A stretch of DNA of 64,000 nucleotides from Filimonas effusa (GTDB taxonomy: Bacteria > Bacteroidota > Bacteroidia > Chitinophagales > Chitinophagaceae), in assembly GCF_004118675.1 (NCBI RefSeq), contig NZ_SDHZ01000001.1, positions 992,001-1,056,000 of the forward strand, in the 5' to 3' direction. The stretch's first letter is position 1. The number at the start of each line of letters is the position of its first letter. This document shows, piece after piece, positions 26,685-35,644 of the stretch. The position numbers were made by a program, and so were the translations under genes. Under the pieces are notes generated by a model, which did not search any database, was not told the origin of the DNA, and worked only from the letters and a program-made list of their open reading frames with translations.

Positions 26685-29600
26685 ATGCCTGGAAAAACTT
26701 TACACCGGCTTGTCGCCAGCTTTGCACTCTTGTTGTTTGCGATGTTCACTCATGCGCAGGATGCTTCTAAAACCATTAATGCACGCCTGTTGGGGCTCGA
26801 CGGCTCTCCACAGCGCGATTATACGCTGCAGTCCAAAATGCTGGGATCTTCTGCTACTACATCCGAAGACGGTAAGTTCTCTTTAAAGGTAAACGTGGAA
26901 GATTCTATCCTCATCCTATTCCAGGGAACACAGTTGGGCGCAGTGAAAGTACCCGCATTCACCAATTTTCAGGTGCAGTTCGCCGAAAACAATAAGTTCA
27001 ACATAAAGGAAATATCCGCCGAAGCCGCAAAAGATACAACAAAACCTGTAACGCCGGCTCACGACTCGGTAGCGGCGCCCGTTCCAGCCGATACAGTGGC
27101 CGCTCCTGTAAAGGATTCAGCCCCAACAACTACGCCGGGTAAGCCCGACTCCGCTGCAACAGCTGCTGCCAGGCCCGATACCGCAACAACAGCGCCTCCG
27201 GTCGACTCATCGGCCGTTCGTGATACAGTCTTCCTCACCGGTAAGGTCATTGATATGTCCGGTAAACCTGTTTCATTTGCAACTATTGCATTTGCAAGCG
27301 GCGCCACCTATAACGGCGGCGAAGACGGCAGTTTCCGCATACCTTTCAAAACAGGCGCTACCGTTAAGTTCTCAGCCGTAGGCTACTCCGATAAAGACGT
27401 GGTGCTTGTTTCCGCAACAAAACCGCTCGATGTTCAGTTAAGCGCCAAATCAGGCCGACAGCTGCAGGAAGTGAAGGTAACCGCCCTGGGCGTATCCAAA
27501 AAGGGACGTGCAGTGGGATATGCTATCCAGGAAGTAAAAGGCGAAGCCGTTCAGGTGGCCAAAGAACAGAATTTCGTAAATGCCCTGCAAGGTAAGCTCG
27601 CCGGCGTACAGATCAATGGCAACTCAGGCTCCATGGGAGGCTCCTCAAAAGTGGTCATCCGTGGCGCCAAATCTATTACAGGTAACAACAATGCCCTCTT
27701 TGTAGTTGATGGTATCTTCATGGGCAACAATAACCCTTCCGCCAGCTATAACCAGCAGATAGGAGGGGGCGGCTACGATTACGGTAGCCCAATTCAGGAC
27801 ATCAACCCCGACGATATCGAACAGATCTCGGTGCTCAAAGGGGCTGCTGCTACTGCATTATACGGCTCTCGAGGCTCCAACGGTGTGGTGCTGGTAACAA
27901 CAAAAAAAGGAACCGTATCCGGTAAACTGGGTATCACGTATAGCATCAACGCGCAAACCGATAAGGTATATGTGCTGCCTAAATACCAGAATAGGTATGG
28001 TGCCGGCGGTGCCAATACCACCGACCCCAATTTCGTAGGCAGTGGCTTCGATACGCTCTGGTATAACAAAAATCCCGAACAGTTCCTCAGCGAAGGCGCA
28101 GCAACCTATTCCGATCCCGTCCTCGGCCGCTACGATTTAATGCCACAGTTTGCCGTCGACGAATCATGGGGGCCCGCTTTGAACGGACAGATTGTAAGAC
28201 CCTACTATTCTTTCGATAGAAACAAGAACAATCCTTTCTTCGGCCAAACCACCACCTGGTCGCCACAGCCCGATAACCTCAAAGACTTTTACCGCACAGG
28301 GCTTACGCTTACAAACAGCATCAGCATCAGCGGCGGTTCCGATAAAGGCACCTTCCGGCTTTCCTATAGCAACCTTTCGCAAAGGTTTATGGTGCCCGAA
28401 GCTAAACTCCAGCGTAATAACATAGGCTTCAATGGTACGTATAAAGTAACCGATGAAATTACAGCAGTTGCCAGCGCCAACTACTCCTATCAGGATGCAA
28501 GAGGCCGGCCAGGTACTGGTTTCTCAGGAACAAACTTCACCCAGTATTTTACAATGTACGGCCAGCGCCAGCTGGAACTCGATAAGCTCCGCTTCTATCA
28601 GTTTGCAGATGGCTCACAGGTGAGCTGGAACAGGAAATCCTTCGCCGACCCAACACCTACTTCAGCTACATCTCCCTACTGGGCGGTAAATAAAAACTAC
28701 CAGACCGATAACCGCGACCGCCTGTTCGGCCTCGCCGGCTTCGAGGTAAAAGCAACAGACTGGTTAAACTTCTCCGCAAAAGTGTTCATGGATCAGTTTA
28801 GTACCACTATGGAAGAACGTCTTCCAAAAGATTACCAGACTGGCGGCTACAACCGTACCGATCGTACCTTCAGGGAATTGAACTACCTGGTAATGGCCAA
28901 TGCAAAAAAAGACCTTAGCAGGAAAATAAGCCTGAACGCCTCCGCAGGTGCTAACCTCATGCAGCAGCGCGATGAAATTAATACAGGCTCCTTCACAGGC
29001 CTCATCGTGAGAGATGTTTACAACTATCGCAATGCCCTCGGAAGGGTTACCTATACACCGTTCCTTTATAAAAAAGAAATTCAGTCTGTCTTTGGCGACG
29101 CGGTCTTCGGTTACGATAACACGGTCTTCCTCGAAATAACTGGTCGTAACGACTGGTCTTCAACACTCGGCCCCGGTAATAACTCCTATTTCTACCCGTC
29201 AGCTTCTCTCTCTGCTGTCTTCTCCGACTGGCTGAAATGGAAATGGCTGTCATTCGGTAAAGCCCGCGCCAGCGTTGCGCAAATAGGCAGCGACACCGAT
29301 CCTTATCGCATTTATCCTGCCTTTAATGTACCCGGAATGTTTGGCAGCGACCCAACCATAGGCAAAGATGCCGCCCTCGCCAACCCGGGCCTTAAACCGG
29401 AAAGAAGCACCGAAACAGAAGCCGGCCTGGAACTTAAATTCCTCAACAACCGCATCGGCCTCGATATCACTGTTTACAACAGGATTACAAACGATCTCAT
29501 CGTTCCGCTGCAAGTGTCGCAAACAAGTGGTTATAGCTCTTATTTCGCAAATATAGGCAAATCACGCACCCGGGGTCTTGAACTGGAATTCTCTGCCACG

Positions 29601-30413
29601 CCGCTTGAACTAAAAAATGGCTTTACCTGGAACATAGGCGCCAACTTCGCAATGAACCGCAGCCGCCTGCTCGAATTGAACTTCCCGAATAACCCGGGTG
29701 TCGACAGGTATGTAGTGGGTACCGAAAGAAGACGTAACTCTGTTTCTGCAGTTGCCATCGTTGGCCAGCCGCTGTTTATGCTTACCGGTACCGATTATAT
29801 CTATGATAATTACGGGAACAAAGTGGTCGATGAAACCGGCCATTACCTTGCATCGGATGCTACAAAAGTATTGGGTACTACACAACCCGACTTCGTAGGC
29901 GGTATAAGCAATAGCTTCTCATTCAAAGGCATTTCATTGAGCGCCTTGCTCGATTTCCAGAAAGGCGGAAGCTTCTTCTCCTATACAAATATGTACGGCA
30001 AAGCATCAGGCATTCTTTACGAAACAGCTGCCGATAACATCAGGGAAACAGGTGTCATAGCGCCAGGTGTAACCGAAGGCGGTGCCACCAACACGGTTAG
30101 AATTAGTGCAGCAGATCACTTCAAGAATAACTTCGGCCTTAAAGCCAATGCCGCCGATGTATACGATGCCGGGTTCCTCTACCTCAGAGAGGTGCGCCTC
30201 GGATATGAATTACCCGAAAAATGGGCCAATGTCATCAAGGCAAGGAACGCCAGGCTTACCTTCTATGGACGTAACCTTTGGCTCATCCACTCTAATGCAC
30301 CCAATGTCGATCCGTCTAACATCATCAACTCCGACTCCAATATCCAGGGCCTCGAAGGCGGCGCATTGCCCTCTGTACGTTCATTTGGCTTAAATCTTAC
30401 CGTCGGATTCTAA
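26685..30413 (+). CDS. SusC/RagA-type TonB-dependent transporter with extra N-terminal domain and linker
   Basis: 1242 aa, signal peptide about 1-24. The usual SusC order is present from residue 180: carboxypeptidase-regulatory-like domain (LTGKVIDMSGKPVSFATIAF), QLQEVKVTALGVSKKGRAVGYA, plug (NALQGKLAGVQINGNSG, VVIRGAKS, FVVDGIFM, ISVLKGAAATALYGSRGSNGV), then a large barrel ending FGLNLTVGF. Before it lies something unusual: a first domain of about 85 residues (26-110) that also reads like a small beta-sandwich (SEDGKFSLKVNVEDSIL), joined by a Pro/Ala/Thr/Asp-rich linker (112-178). The SusD partner follows after 18 bases. SusC-SusD pairs import glycans or peptides across the outer membrane. 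No glycoside hydrolase or regulator lies beside it, so the substrate is unknown. Confidence 0.92.
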   Translation: MPGKTLHRLVASFALLLFAMFTHAQDASKTINARLLGLDGSPQRDYTLQSKMLGSSATTSEDGKFSLKVNVEDSILILFQGTQLGAVKVPAFTNFQVQFAENNKFNIKEISAEAAKDTTKPVTPAHDSVAAPVPADTVAAPVKDSAPTTTPGKPDSAATAAARPDTATTAPPVDSSAVRDTVFLTGKVIDMSGKPVSFATIAFASGATYNGGEDGSFRIPFKTGATVKFSAVGYSDKDVVLVSATKPLDVQLSAKSGRQLQEVKVTALGVSKKGRAVGYAIQEVKGEAVQVAKEQNFVNALQGKLAGVQINGNSGSMGGSSKVVIRGAKSITGNNNALFVVDGIFMGNNNPSASYNQQIGGGGYDYGSPIQDINPDDIEQISVLKGAAATALYGSRGSNGVVLVTTKKGTVSGKLGITYSINAQTDKVYVLPKYQNRYGAGGANTTDPNFVGSGFDTLWYNKNPEQFLSEGAATYSDPVLGRYDLMPQFAVDESWGPALNGQIVRPYYSFDRNKNNPFFGQTTTWSPQPDNLKDFYRTGLTLTNSISISGGSDKGTFRLSYSNLSQRFMVPEAKLQRNNIGFNGTYKVTDEITAVASANYSYQDARGRPGTGFSGTNFTQYFTMYGQRQLELDKLRFYQFADGSQVSWNRKSFADPTPTSATSPYWAVNKNYQTDNRDRLFGLAGFEVKATDWLNFSAKVFMDQFSTTMEERLPKDYQTGGYNRTDRTFRELNYLVMANAKKDLSRKISLNASAGANLMQQRDEINTGSFTGLIVRDVYNYRNALGRVTYTPFLYKKEIQSVFGDAVFGYDNTVFLEITGRNDWSSTLGPGNNSYFYPSASLSAVFSDWLKWKWLSFGKARASVAQIGSDTDPYRIYPAFNVPGMFGSDPTIGKDAALANPGLKPERSTETEAGLELKFLNNRIGLDITVYNRITNDLIVPLQVSQTSGYSSYFANIGKSRTRGLELEFSATPLELKNGFTWNIGANFAMNRSRLLELNFPNNPGVDRYVVGTERRRNSVSAVAIVGQPLFMLTGTDYIYDNYGNKVVDETGHYLASDATKVLGTTQPDFVGGISNSFSFKGISLSALLDFQKGGSFFSYTNMYGKASGILYETAADNIRETGVIAPGVTEGGATNTVRISAADHFKNNFGLKANAADVYDAGFLYLREVRLGYELPEKWANVIKARNARLTFYGRNLWLIHSNAPNVDPSNIINSDSNIQGLEGGALPSVRSFGLNLTVGF

Positions 30414-30431
30414 CTTTTAAAACACTACTAC

Positions 30432-31892
30432 ATGAAACATGCTATTATAAAAAAAGGGCTGATTCTCTTACTTCCGGTATGCCTCGCCGCCTGTACCAAA
30501 AACTTCGACGAGTTGAACCGTGATCCTACCAGGCCTACCGAAGCAACACCCGAAACCCTGATCACAGGTGCCGAAAGAAGTGCTTCGGATATTATCTATA
30601 ATAATTTCGTCAACGGCAGGGTAGGCATGTTATATGCACAATACTGGTCACAGTCTCAGAACGAATCCCATAGCCAGTATATGCTTGAAGAAAGCTCCAA
30701 TAACCTGTTATGGAACCTCTATAGCACTGCGCTTACCAACCTCGACGAGATCATAAAAATGCACAACCAGGATCCGGAGGCAGTGCCTGCAAATGAAGCA
30801 GCCATCGCCAATATCCTCTCCGTATGGATCTTCCAGGTACTTGCCGATGTTTATGGTAATATCCCGTATTCCAATGCGCTGAAAGGACTGGAAAACTTTA
30901 CCGCTTCTTACGACGATGCAGCTGCTATCTACGACAGCCTCGTCAACAGGATCAATACACAACTCACCAGGTTCGACGAATCGGGTGGTAACTTCAGAAG
31001 CGGCGAAAAGATCTTCAACGGCGATATCGCCAAATGGCGTAAACTGGCTAATTCCCTGAAACTGAGAATTGGTATCAGAATGGCTGATGTGGCTCCTGAC
31101 AAGGCCAGGCCCATAATTGAAGCCGCAATTCAGGACGGTGTAATGACAGCCAACACCGATAACGCTTTGTTTCCTTACCTCTCAGCCGTTCCCGACCAGT
31201 TCCCGTTCAACCAGGAATCCGGTACCGGCATCCCTAACGATTACCTGGTGAGTAAAACCCTCGTCGATTATATGCAATCTATCCAGGATCCCCGCCTGCC
31301 GCTTTACGCCAGGCCGGCAACCTCCGATTCTGTGATCAGGGGCAAAGTATACGGATTAGGTGCCTTTGGGAATGATTATACTTTTTATTCTTATCCCGGC
31401 GTCAGACCTTACTCACCAACTTTCCCCGGTATTATCATGCTGAAGGCGGAAGTCGATTTCGCCCTGGCAGAAGCTGCCGCCCGTGGCTTCACCACCGGAA
31501 GCACTGCTCAGGAGCATTATAACGCAGGTATCCGCTCCAGCATGGCCTTCTGGCAGGTGACCGATACCGCTGCCATCAACGCCTACATCGCCAGGGTGCC
31601 TTACCTGCAATCCGACTGGCGCAACCGCATAGGCTCCCAGAAATGGCTGGCGCTGTATATGCAGGGCCTCCAGGCTTGGTTCGAAAGAACAAGACTTGAA
31701 TTCAGGAAACCAGGCGGCGAATCGCTCTTTGTAACACCCGGAACAATACTCGATCAGTCTGTTACTGCAGGTGTACCCTACAGACTCACCTATCCCATCA
31801 CCGAAGGAAATATCAACAGCGAAAACTATAATGCCGCAGGTGCAGCAATAGGAGGGAACACTAAAGGAACTAAGTTGTGGTGGAATAAGTAA
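30432..31892 (+). CDS. SusD/RagB-type nutrient-binding surface lipoprotein
   Basis: 486 aa with a lipoprotein signal (CLAACTKNFDELN; acylated Cys21). The text FDELNRDPTRPTEATPE, then MLYAQYWSQ, WIFQVLADVYGNIPYS, IFNGDIAKWRKLANSLKLRIGIRM and a late AEAAARGF / QKWLALYMQGLQAWFE fits the SusD-like group with TPR-type helices. It should form the lid on the SusC barrel encoded 18 bases upstream and bind the incoming nutrient at the cell surface. Ligand unknown. Confidence 0.9.
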   Translation: MKHAIIKKGLILLLPVCLAACTKNFDELNRDPTRPTEATPETLITGAERSASDIIYNNFVNGRVGMLYAQYWSQSQNESHSQYMLEESSNNLLWNLYSTALTNLDEIIKMHNQDPEAVPANEAAIANILSVWIFQVLADVYGNIPYSNALKGLENFTASYDDAAAIYDSLVNRINTQLTRFDESGGNFRSGEKIFNGDIAKWRKLANSLKLRIGIRMADVAPDKARPIIEAAIQDGVMTANTDNALFPYLSAVPDQFPFNQESGTGIPNDYLVSKTLVDYMQSIQDPRLPLYARPATSDSVIRGKVYGLGAFGNDYTFYSYPGVRPYSPTFPGIIMLKAEVDFALAEAAARGFTTGSTAQEHYNAGIRSSMAFWQVTDTAAINAYIARVPYLQSDWRNRIGSQKWLALYMQGLQAWFERTRLEFRKPGGESLFVTPGTILDQSVTAGVPYRLTYPITEGNINSENYNAAGAAIGGNTKGTKLWWNK

Positions 31893-31905
31893 AATCTTAC
31901 CTTTG
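31875..31905 (+). promoter_or_regulatory. Promoter of prfC
   Basis: TTG at 31875-31877, 20-bp spacer and -7 box TACCTTTG at 31898-31905. The box ends 11 bases before the prfC ATG, so the leader should be only a few bases. It begins inside the end of the SusD gene. Confidence 0.55.
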
Positions 31906-31916
31906 CGGGCTTAATT

Positions 31917-33506
31917 ATGAAATACGAAAAGGAAATTAATCGCCGCAAAACCTTTGCTATTATCTCTCACCCGGATGCTGGTAAAACTACCCTTACAGAA
32001 AAATTTCTGTTATTCGGTGGCGCCATCCAAACAGCCGGTGCCGTAAAAAGCAATAAGATCAAAAAGCACGCGACCAGTGACTTCATGGAAATCGAAAGAC
32101 AAAGAGGTATCTCCGTTGCTACCTCCGTAATGACTTTCGAATACCGCGATACACTCATCAACCTGCTCGATACACCCGGTCACAAAGACTTTGCGGAAGA
32201 TACCTACCGTACCCTTACCGCAGTTGACAGCGTCGTACTCGTAGTCGATAGCGTCAACGGTGTCGAAGACCAGACACGTCGCCTCATGGAGGTCTGCCGC
32301 ATGCGCGATACCCCGGTGATCGTATTCATCAATAAAATGGACCGCGACGGCAAAAACCGCTTCGACCTGCTCGAAGAAATTGAAAAAGAACTGCGCCTTC
32401 AGTTACACCCGCTTACATGGCCCATCAACAGCGGCAAGGACTTTAAAGGTGTTTATAACCTCCATAACAAAAGCCTCCAGCTGTTTACCGCCAATACCAA
32501 GGCTTCCGACGACGAAGATTCCGTAAGTATTGCCGATCTGTCTAACGCCATCCTCGACGAAAAGGTAGGCGATAAAGACGCCGCCCAGCTCAGGGAGGAT
32601 GTAGAACTCATCGACGGTGTGTATGGCAACCTGGCAACGGAAGATTACCTCGCAGGTAAAGTAGCGCCCGTTTTCTTCGGTAGCGCCATCAATAACTTTG
32701 GTGTCAAAGAAATGCTCGACACCTTTATAGACATCGCTCCGGTTCCCCGCGATCGCGAAACAACAGCCCGCGTGGTGAGCGCCGGCGAAGACAAATTCAG
32801 CGGCTTTATCTTTAAGATACACGCCAACCTCGACCCCAAACACCGCGACCGTATCGCCTTCCTGCGCGTATGCTCCGGTAAGTTTGAAAGAAACAAATAC
32901 TTCCACCACGTAAGGCTCGATAAAGACATCCGCTTCAGCAACCCTTATTCTTTCCTGGCACGCAGCAAAGACGTCATCGACGATGCCTACCCGGGCGATG
33001 TAATTGGTTTGTTCGATACCGGCAACTTCAAAATAGGTGACACGCTTACCGAAGGCGAGGACTTTTATTTCACAGGTATTCCTTCTTTCTCTCCTGAGAT
33101 TTTTAAGGAATTGGTGAATAAAGATCCCATGAAAACCAAACAGTTGGAAAAAGGCATCAACCAGCTTACCGATGAAGGCGTCGCCCAGCTGTTTACGCAG
33201 TTCGGCGGCAATAAAAAGATCATCGGTTGCGTAGGTGAACTCCAGTTCGAAGTTATCCAGTACCGCCTGCTTCATGAATACGGCGCTGCCTGTGAATTCA
33301 GGACAATGCCCTTCTATAAGGCCTGCTGGCTTACCAGCGAAAACCAGCAGAAACTAGATGACTTCCTGCGCTTCAAACAAGTAAATTCAGCCGAAGACAA
33401 AGACGGCCACCCGGTTTACCTGGCGCAAAGTGAATGGTTCCTGAATACCGAGATCCAGAACAACCCCGATATCAAATTTCACTTTACCAGTGAGATCCAT
33501 AAATAA
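31917..33506 (+). CDS. prfC: Peptide chain release factor 3 (RF3)
   Basis: 529 aa, the normal length. GTPase motifs are intact: G1 [13 protein letters not shown] (17-29), switch-region [10 protein letters not shown] (61-70), G3 DTPGHKDF (85-92) and G4 NKMDRDG (139-145). The [11 protein letters not shown] stretch and the C-terminal KPMKTKQL-like region (here [12 protein letters not shown]) identify RF3 rather than EF-G. RF3 is a ribosomal GTPase that recycles RF1/RF2 after termination. The gene ends 2 bases from a convergent gene. Confidence 0.97.
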   Translation: MKYEKEINRRKTFAIISHPDAGKTTLTEKFLLFGGAIQTAGAVKSNKIKKHATSDFMEIERQRGISVATSVMTFEYRDTLINLLDTPGHKDFAEDTYRTLTAVDSVVLVVDSVNGVEDQTRRLMEVCRMRDTPVIVFINKMDRDGKNRFDLLEEIEKELRLQLHPLTWPINSGKDFKGVYNLHNKSLQLFTANTKASDDEDSVSIADLSNAILDEKVGDKDAAQLREDVELIDGVYGNLATEDYLAGKVAPVFFGSAINNFGVKEMLDTFIDIAPVPRDRETTARVVSAGEDKFSGFIFKIHANLDPKHRDRIAFLRVCSGKFERNKYFHHVRLDKDIRFSNPYSFLARSKDVIDDAYPGDVIGLFDTGNFKIGDTLTEGEDFYFTGIPSFSPEIFKELVNKDPMKTKQLEKGINQLTDEGVAQLFTQFGGNKKIIGCVGELQFEVIQYRLLHEYGAACEFRTMPFYKACWLTSENQQKLDDFLRFKQVNSAEDKDGHPVYLAQSEWFLNTEIQNNPDIKFHFTSEIHK

Positions 33507-33508
33507 GA

Positions 33509-34273
33509 TCAAAACTTCCATCCCGCGCGCAGGCCTAGCAGTAAACTAAGGCCTGCGCCATCAGTATTGCGGATCTTCCGTATCCGCAGCCAGTCCCCGT
33601 TATTGAAGTCTTCTATGATCTCCCGGCTCGCCCCGTCATCAAGTCTTACAACGCGATAGCGAAACCCCATTCCGGCATAAATATCCACGAATAAATGCTT
33701 CGACTCCCGGGAAAGAAACAGCTCTTTGCCTATTAGCGCGTTTAAACCGGTAACTGTTCTGCGTAAACGTGTGGAATGAAATCTTGTAAAACTTACAGTA
33801 GGTGATAACACTACCAGTTCATCATAATCGAACGGCTGAGTGGTTTGCTTGAACATCCCCTGCACACTTAAATACCACGGACTATCCATCCGCCCCGCCT
33901 TCAATATATTTTTAAATCTTACCTCCGGTCGTAAACGAAACCCATTGGCTAGGTCACCCGCTTCAGGATAATGATAAATATATCCCGCTTCCATCCCAAA
34001 CGCCAGCTTGTCTCCGGTCGCATACATGAAATGTAAATTCACCGATGGCTCTATAGGATCTATGAGCGATAACGGGGCCAGCGATAGGTAAAATCCCTTC
34101 CCCGGGACTTCCGGTGGCACATACGTGGTCGCACGCCGCGAGAACGACTTTGACGATGACGACGGATGCTTCAATACAGGTCGGGGTGAAATAGGTGTTA
34201 CACGCTGGGCTGTAAGAGTGAACGTTAGCAACGAGCAGACGCCTGACAGCATCACTGCCTTTAATAGCTGCAT
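33509..34273 (-). CDS. Predicted outer-membrane beta-barrel protein, last gene of the LVIVD operon
   Basis: 254 aa, signal peptide about 1-22 (ending TLTAQ), then a Ser/Pro/Lys-rich stretch (about 25-52). Alternating hydrophobic strands follow: GFYLSLAPLSLI, VNLHFMYATGDKLAFGMEAGYIYH, FRLRPEVRFKN, LFVDIYAGMGFRYRVV. It ends in LLLGLRAGWKF, with the terminal Phe typical of barrels. An 8- to 10-strand barrel is likely. No family is recognised. It starts 8 bases after the preceding LVIVD lipoprotein, so the three genes 35578-33509 form one operon and may make one envelope complex. Confidence 0.7.
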   Translation of the reverse strand: MQLLKAVMLSGVCSLLTFTLTAQRVTPISPRPVLKHPSSSSKSFSRRATTYVPPEVPGKGFYLSLAPLSLIDPIEPSVNLHFMYATGDKLAFGMEAGYIYHYPEAGDLANGFRLRPEVRFKNILKAGRMDSPWYLSVQGMFKQTTQPFDYDELVVLSPTVSFTRFHSTRLRRTVTGLNALIGKELFLSRESKHLFVDIYAGMGFRYRVVRLDDGASREIIEDFNNGDWLRIRKIRNTDGAGLSLLLGLRAGWKF

Positions 34274-34281
34274 ATAAAGGT

Positions 34282-35022
34282 TTATTGGTTGATCTTTTGC
34301 AATAATATAGGATTTTCTCTATCTGTTATATCATACAACAATAAGCCGCTGTTTACATAACAGATCAGTGCGTTTTCTGCAACAATAACATCCTGGTACG
34401 AAGTATCGTCTTTTAAAACCTTTTTCTCTTTGGGTGACTCAGGATTGCTTACATCAAAAATGGTCATGCCGTACTCTTCTCCACATACATACAATGTGTT
34501 TTGAGCTAATCCCAATCCTTTCGGCTTTGGCATGCTTGCATATTGTTTCAGCACCGGCTGCATAATATTGGTAATGTCATAAACGTACAGCCCCGGGTTA
34601 ACGTTGCCGCAGGTACTGCTACCCTGTAAAGTAGAGTAAGCATAAGTCCCCTCGGCAATAACCGGATCGCAGGCCCTTAAATGCGAGGCCTGCCCCTTGA
34701 GGGTTGGCTTCGATGGATTCGAAATATCATAAATGAATATCCCGTCCCGGGCGCCTATGAATAAATTGTCATTGTAAGAAAATATCGTCTGTGCCTGCGG
34801 CGCAGAAGCTGTATGCTTATATACAGGAGCAGCAGGATTGCTGATGTCGTACGACTTGAGCTCACTATAATTTACAGTGTAAAGATAACCTGAACTAATG
34901 GTGAACTTAGCCAGCGATCCGCCGGTGCCAGCCTGGCTGCTGCGCGAATCTGTCGATTTGGAACATGCTGTCGCTATGCTGGCTATTGCCAGTATCGTTA
35001 TAATTTTAATAGTAAGTGTCAT
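34282..35022 (-). CDS. LVIVD-repeat lipoprotein, five-blade part
   Basis: 246 aa, lipobox IATAC (acylated Cys20), a Ser-rich linker, GTGGSLAKF (32-40), then five LVIVD-type repeats: LYTVNYSELKSYDISNPAAP, LFIGARDGIFIYDISNPSKP, AYSTLQ...LYVYDITNIMQP, LYVCGEEYGMTIFDVSNPESP and LICYVNSGLLLYDITDRENP. Each repeat is one propeller blade. The gene upstream carries only two blades; 2+5 makes the usual seven. The two lipoproteins may therefore build one propeller on the cell surface or periplasmic face. No enzymatic residues are evident. Ten bases separate it from the upstream gene. Confidence 0.8.
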   Translation of the reverse strand: MTLTIKIITILAIASIATACSKSTDSRSSQAGTGGSLAKFTISSGYLYTVNYSELKSYDISNPAAPVYKHTASAPQAQTIFSYNDNLFIGARDGIFIYDISNPSKPTLKGQASHLRACDPVIAEGTYAYSTLQGSSTCGNVNPGLYVYDITNIMQPVLKQYASMPKPKGLGLAQNTLYVCGEEYGMTIFDVSNPESPKEKKVLKDDTSYQDVIVAENALICYVNSGLLLYDITDRENPILLQKINQ

Positions 35023-35032
35023 GATATAGGTT

Positions 35033-35578
35033 TTAATAAAAACATTTAGGATTGTTGATAGTATCCTGGTACCACGCAGTTACAGTCCCTTTACTGGCAT
35101 CAGGACATTCAAAGTAACCACTGCTGGGAGGAACTTCCGATAAATGATTGTTGTAAAAAGTACTGTCTAAACGTTTAACCTCTACAGGATGTGTAATGTC
35201 CGAAATATCAATGGTTACAAGGTCTGTAATGCTGTTCACATACAAATGATGCCCGCTGATGGCCAGGTCTTCACAACCATCAACAACAAGAAAACCTTTC
35301 GATACAACATGCGAAGGATCACTGGCATCCATAATATGAATGCCGGTACCCTGGTCCACCTGGTATATGAAATGGTCTTTCAGGTATATCTTACCTGCAT
35401 GTGTTACCGGCCGGCTGGCGCTGTAACTAATTTCTTTCGAATGGGAATTGGTGCTGTAAATAGGTTTATAACCATAAACCTTCGCGGGGTAATCGTTTGT
35501 CCTGATGCAGGCCCCCGCTGCTATTGCTATTACTATAGCAGCAACTGGTAGTTTTGGGAAGGAATATTTCATAAGCAT
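35033..35578 (-). CDS. LVIVD-repeat lipoprotein, two-blade part
   Basis: 181 aa; start at 35578 or at the second ATG (35572). Lipobox IAAGAC with acylated Cys24 (counted from 35578), then DYPAKVYGYKPIYS, GKIYLKDHFIYQVDQGTGIHIMD and LYVNSITDLVTIDISDITHP, that is, two LVIVD-type repeats. The tail GYFECPDASKGTVTAWYQDT and NPKCFY has two Cys. With two blades it cannot close a propeller alone. It is the first gene of a three-gene operon downstream of purB (66-base gap). Confidence 0.75.
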   Translation of the reverse strand: MLMKYSFPKLPVAAIVIAIAAGACIRTNDYPAKVYGYKPIYSTNSHSKEISYSASRPVTHAGKIYLKDHFIYQVDQGTGIHIMDASDPSHVVSKGFLVVDGCEDLAISGHHLYVNSITDLVTIDISDITHPVEVKRLDSTFYNNHLSEVPPSSGYFECPDASKGTVTAWYQDTINNPKCFY

Positions 35579-35644
35579 TTTATGAAAAGATTCCTTCCCT
35601 GTTTTGGGTGCTGCCTGTTTAGTATAAATAAAATGTTAAGAACA

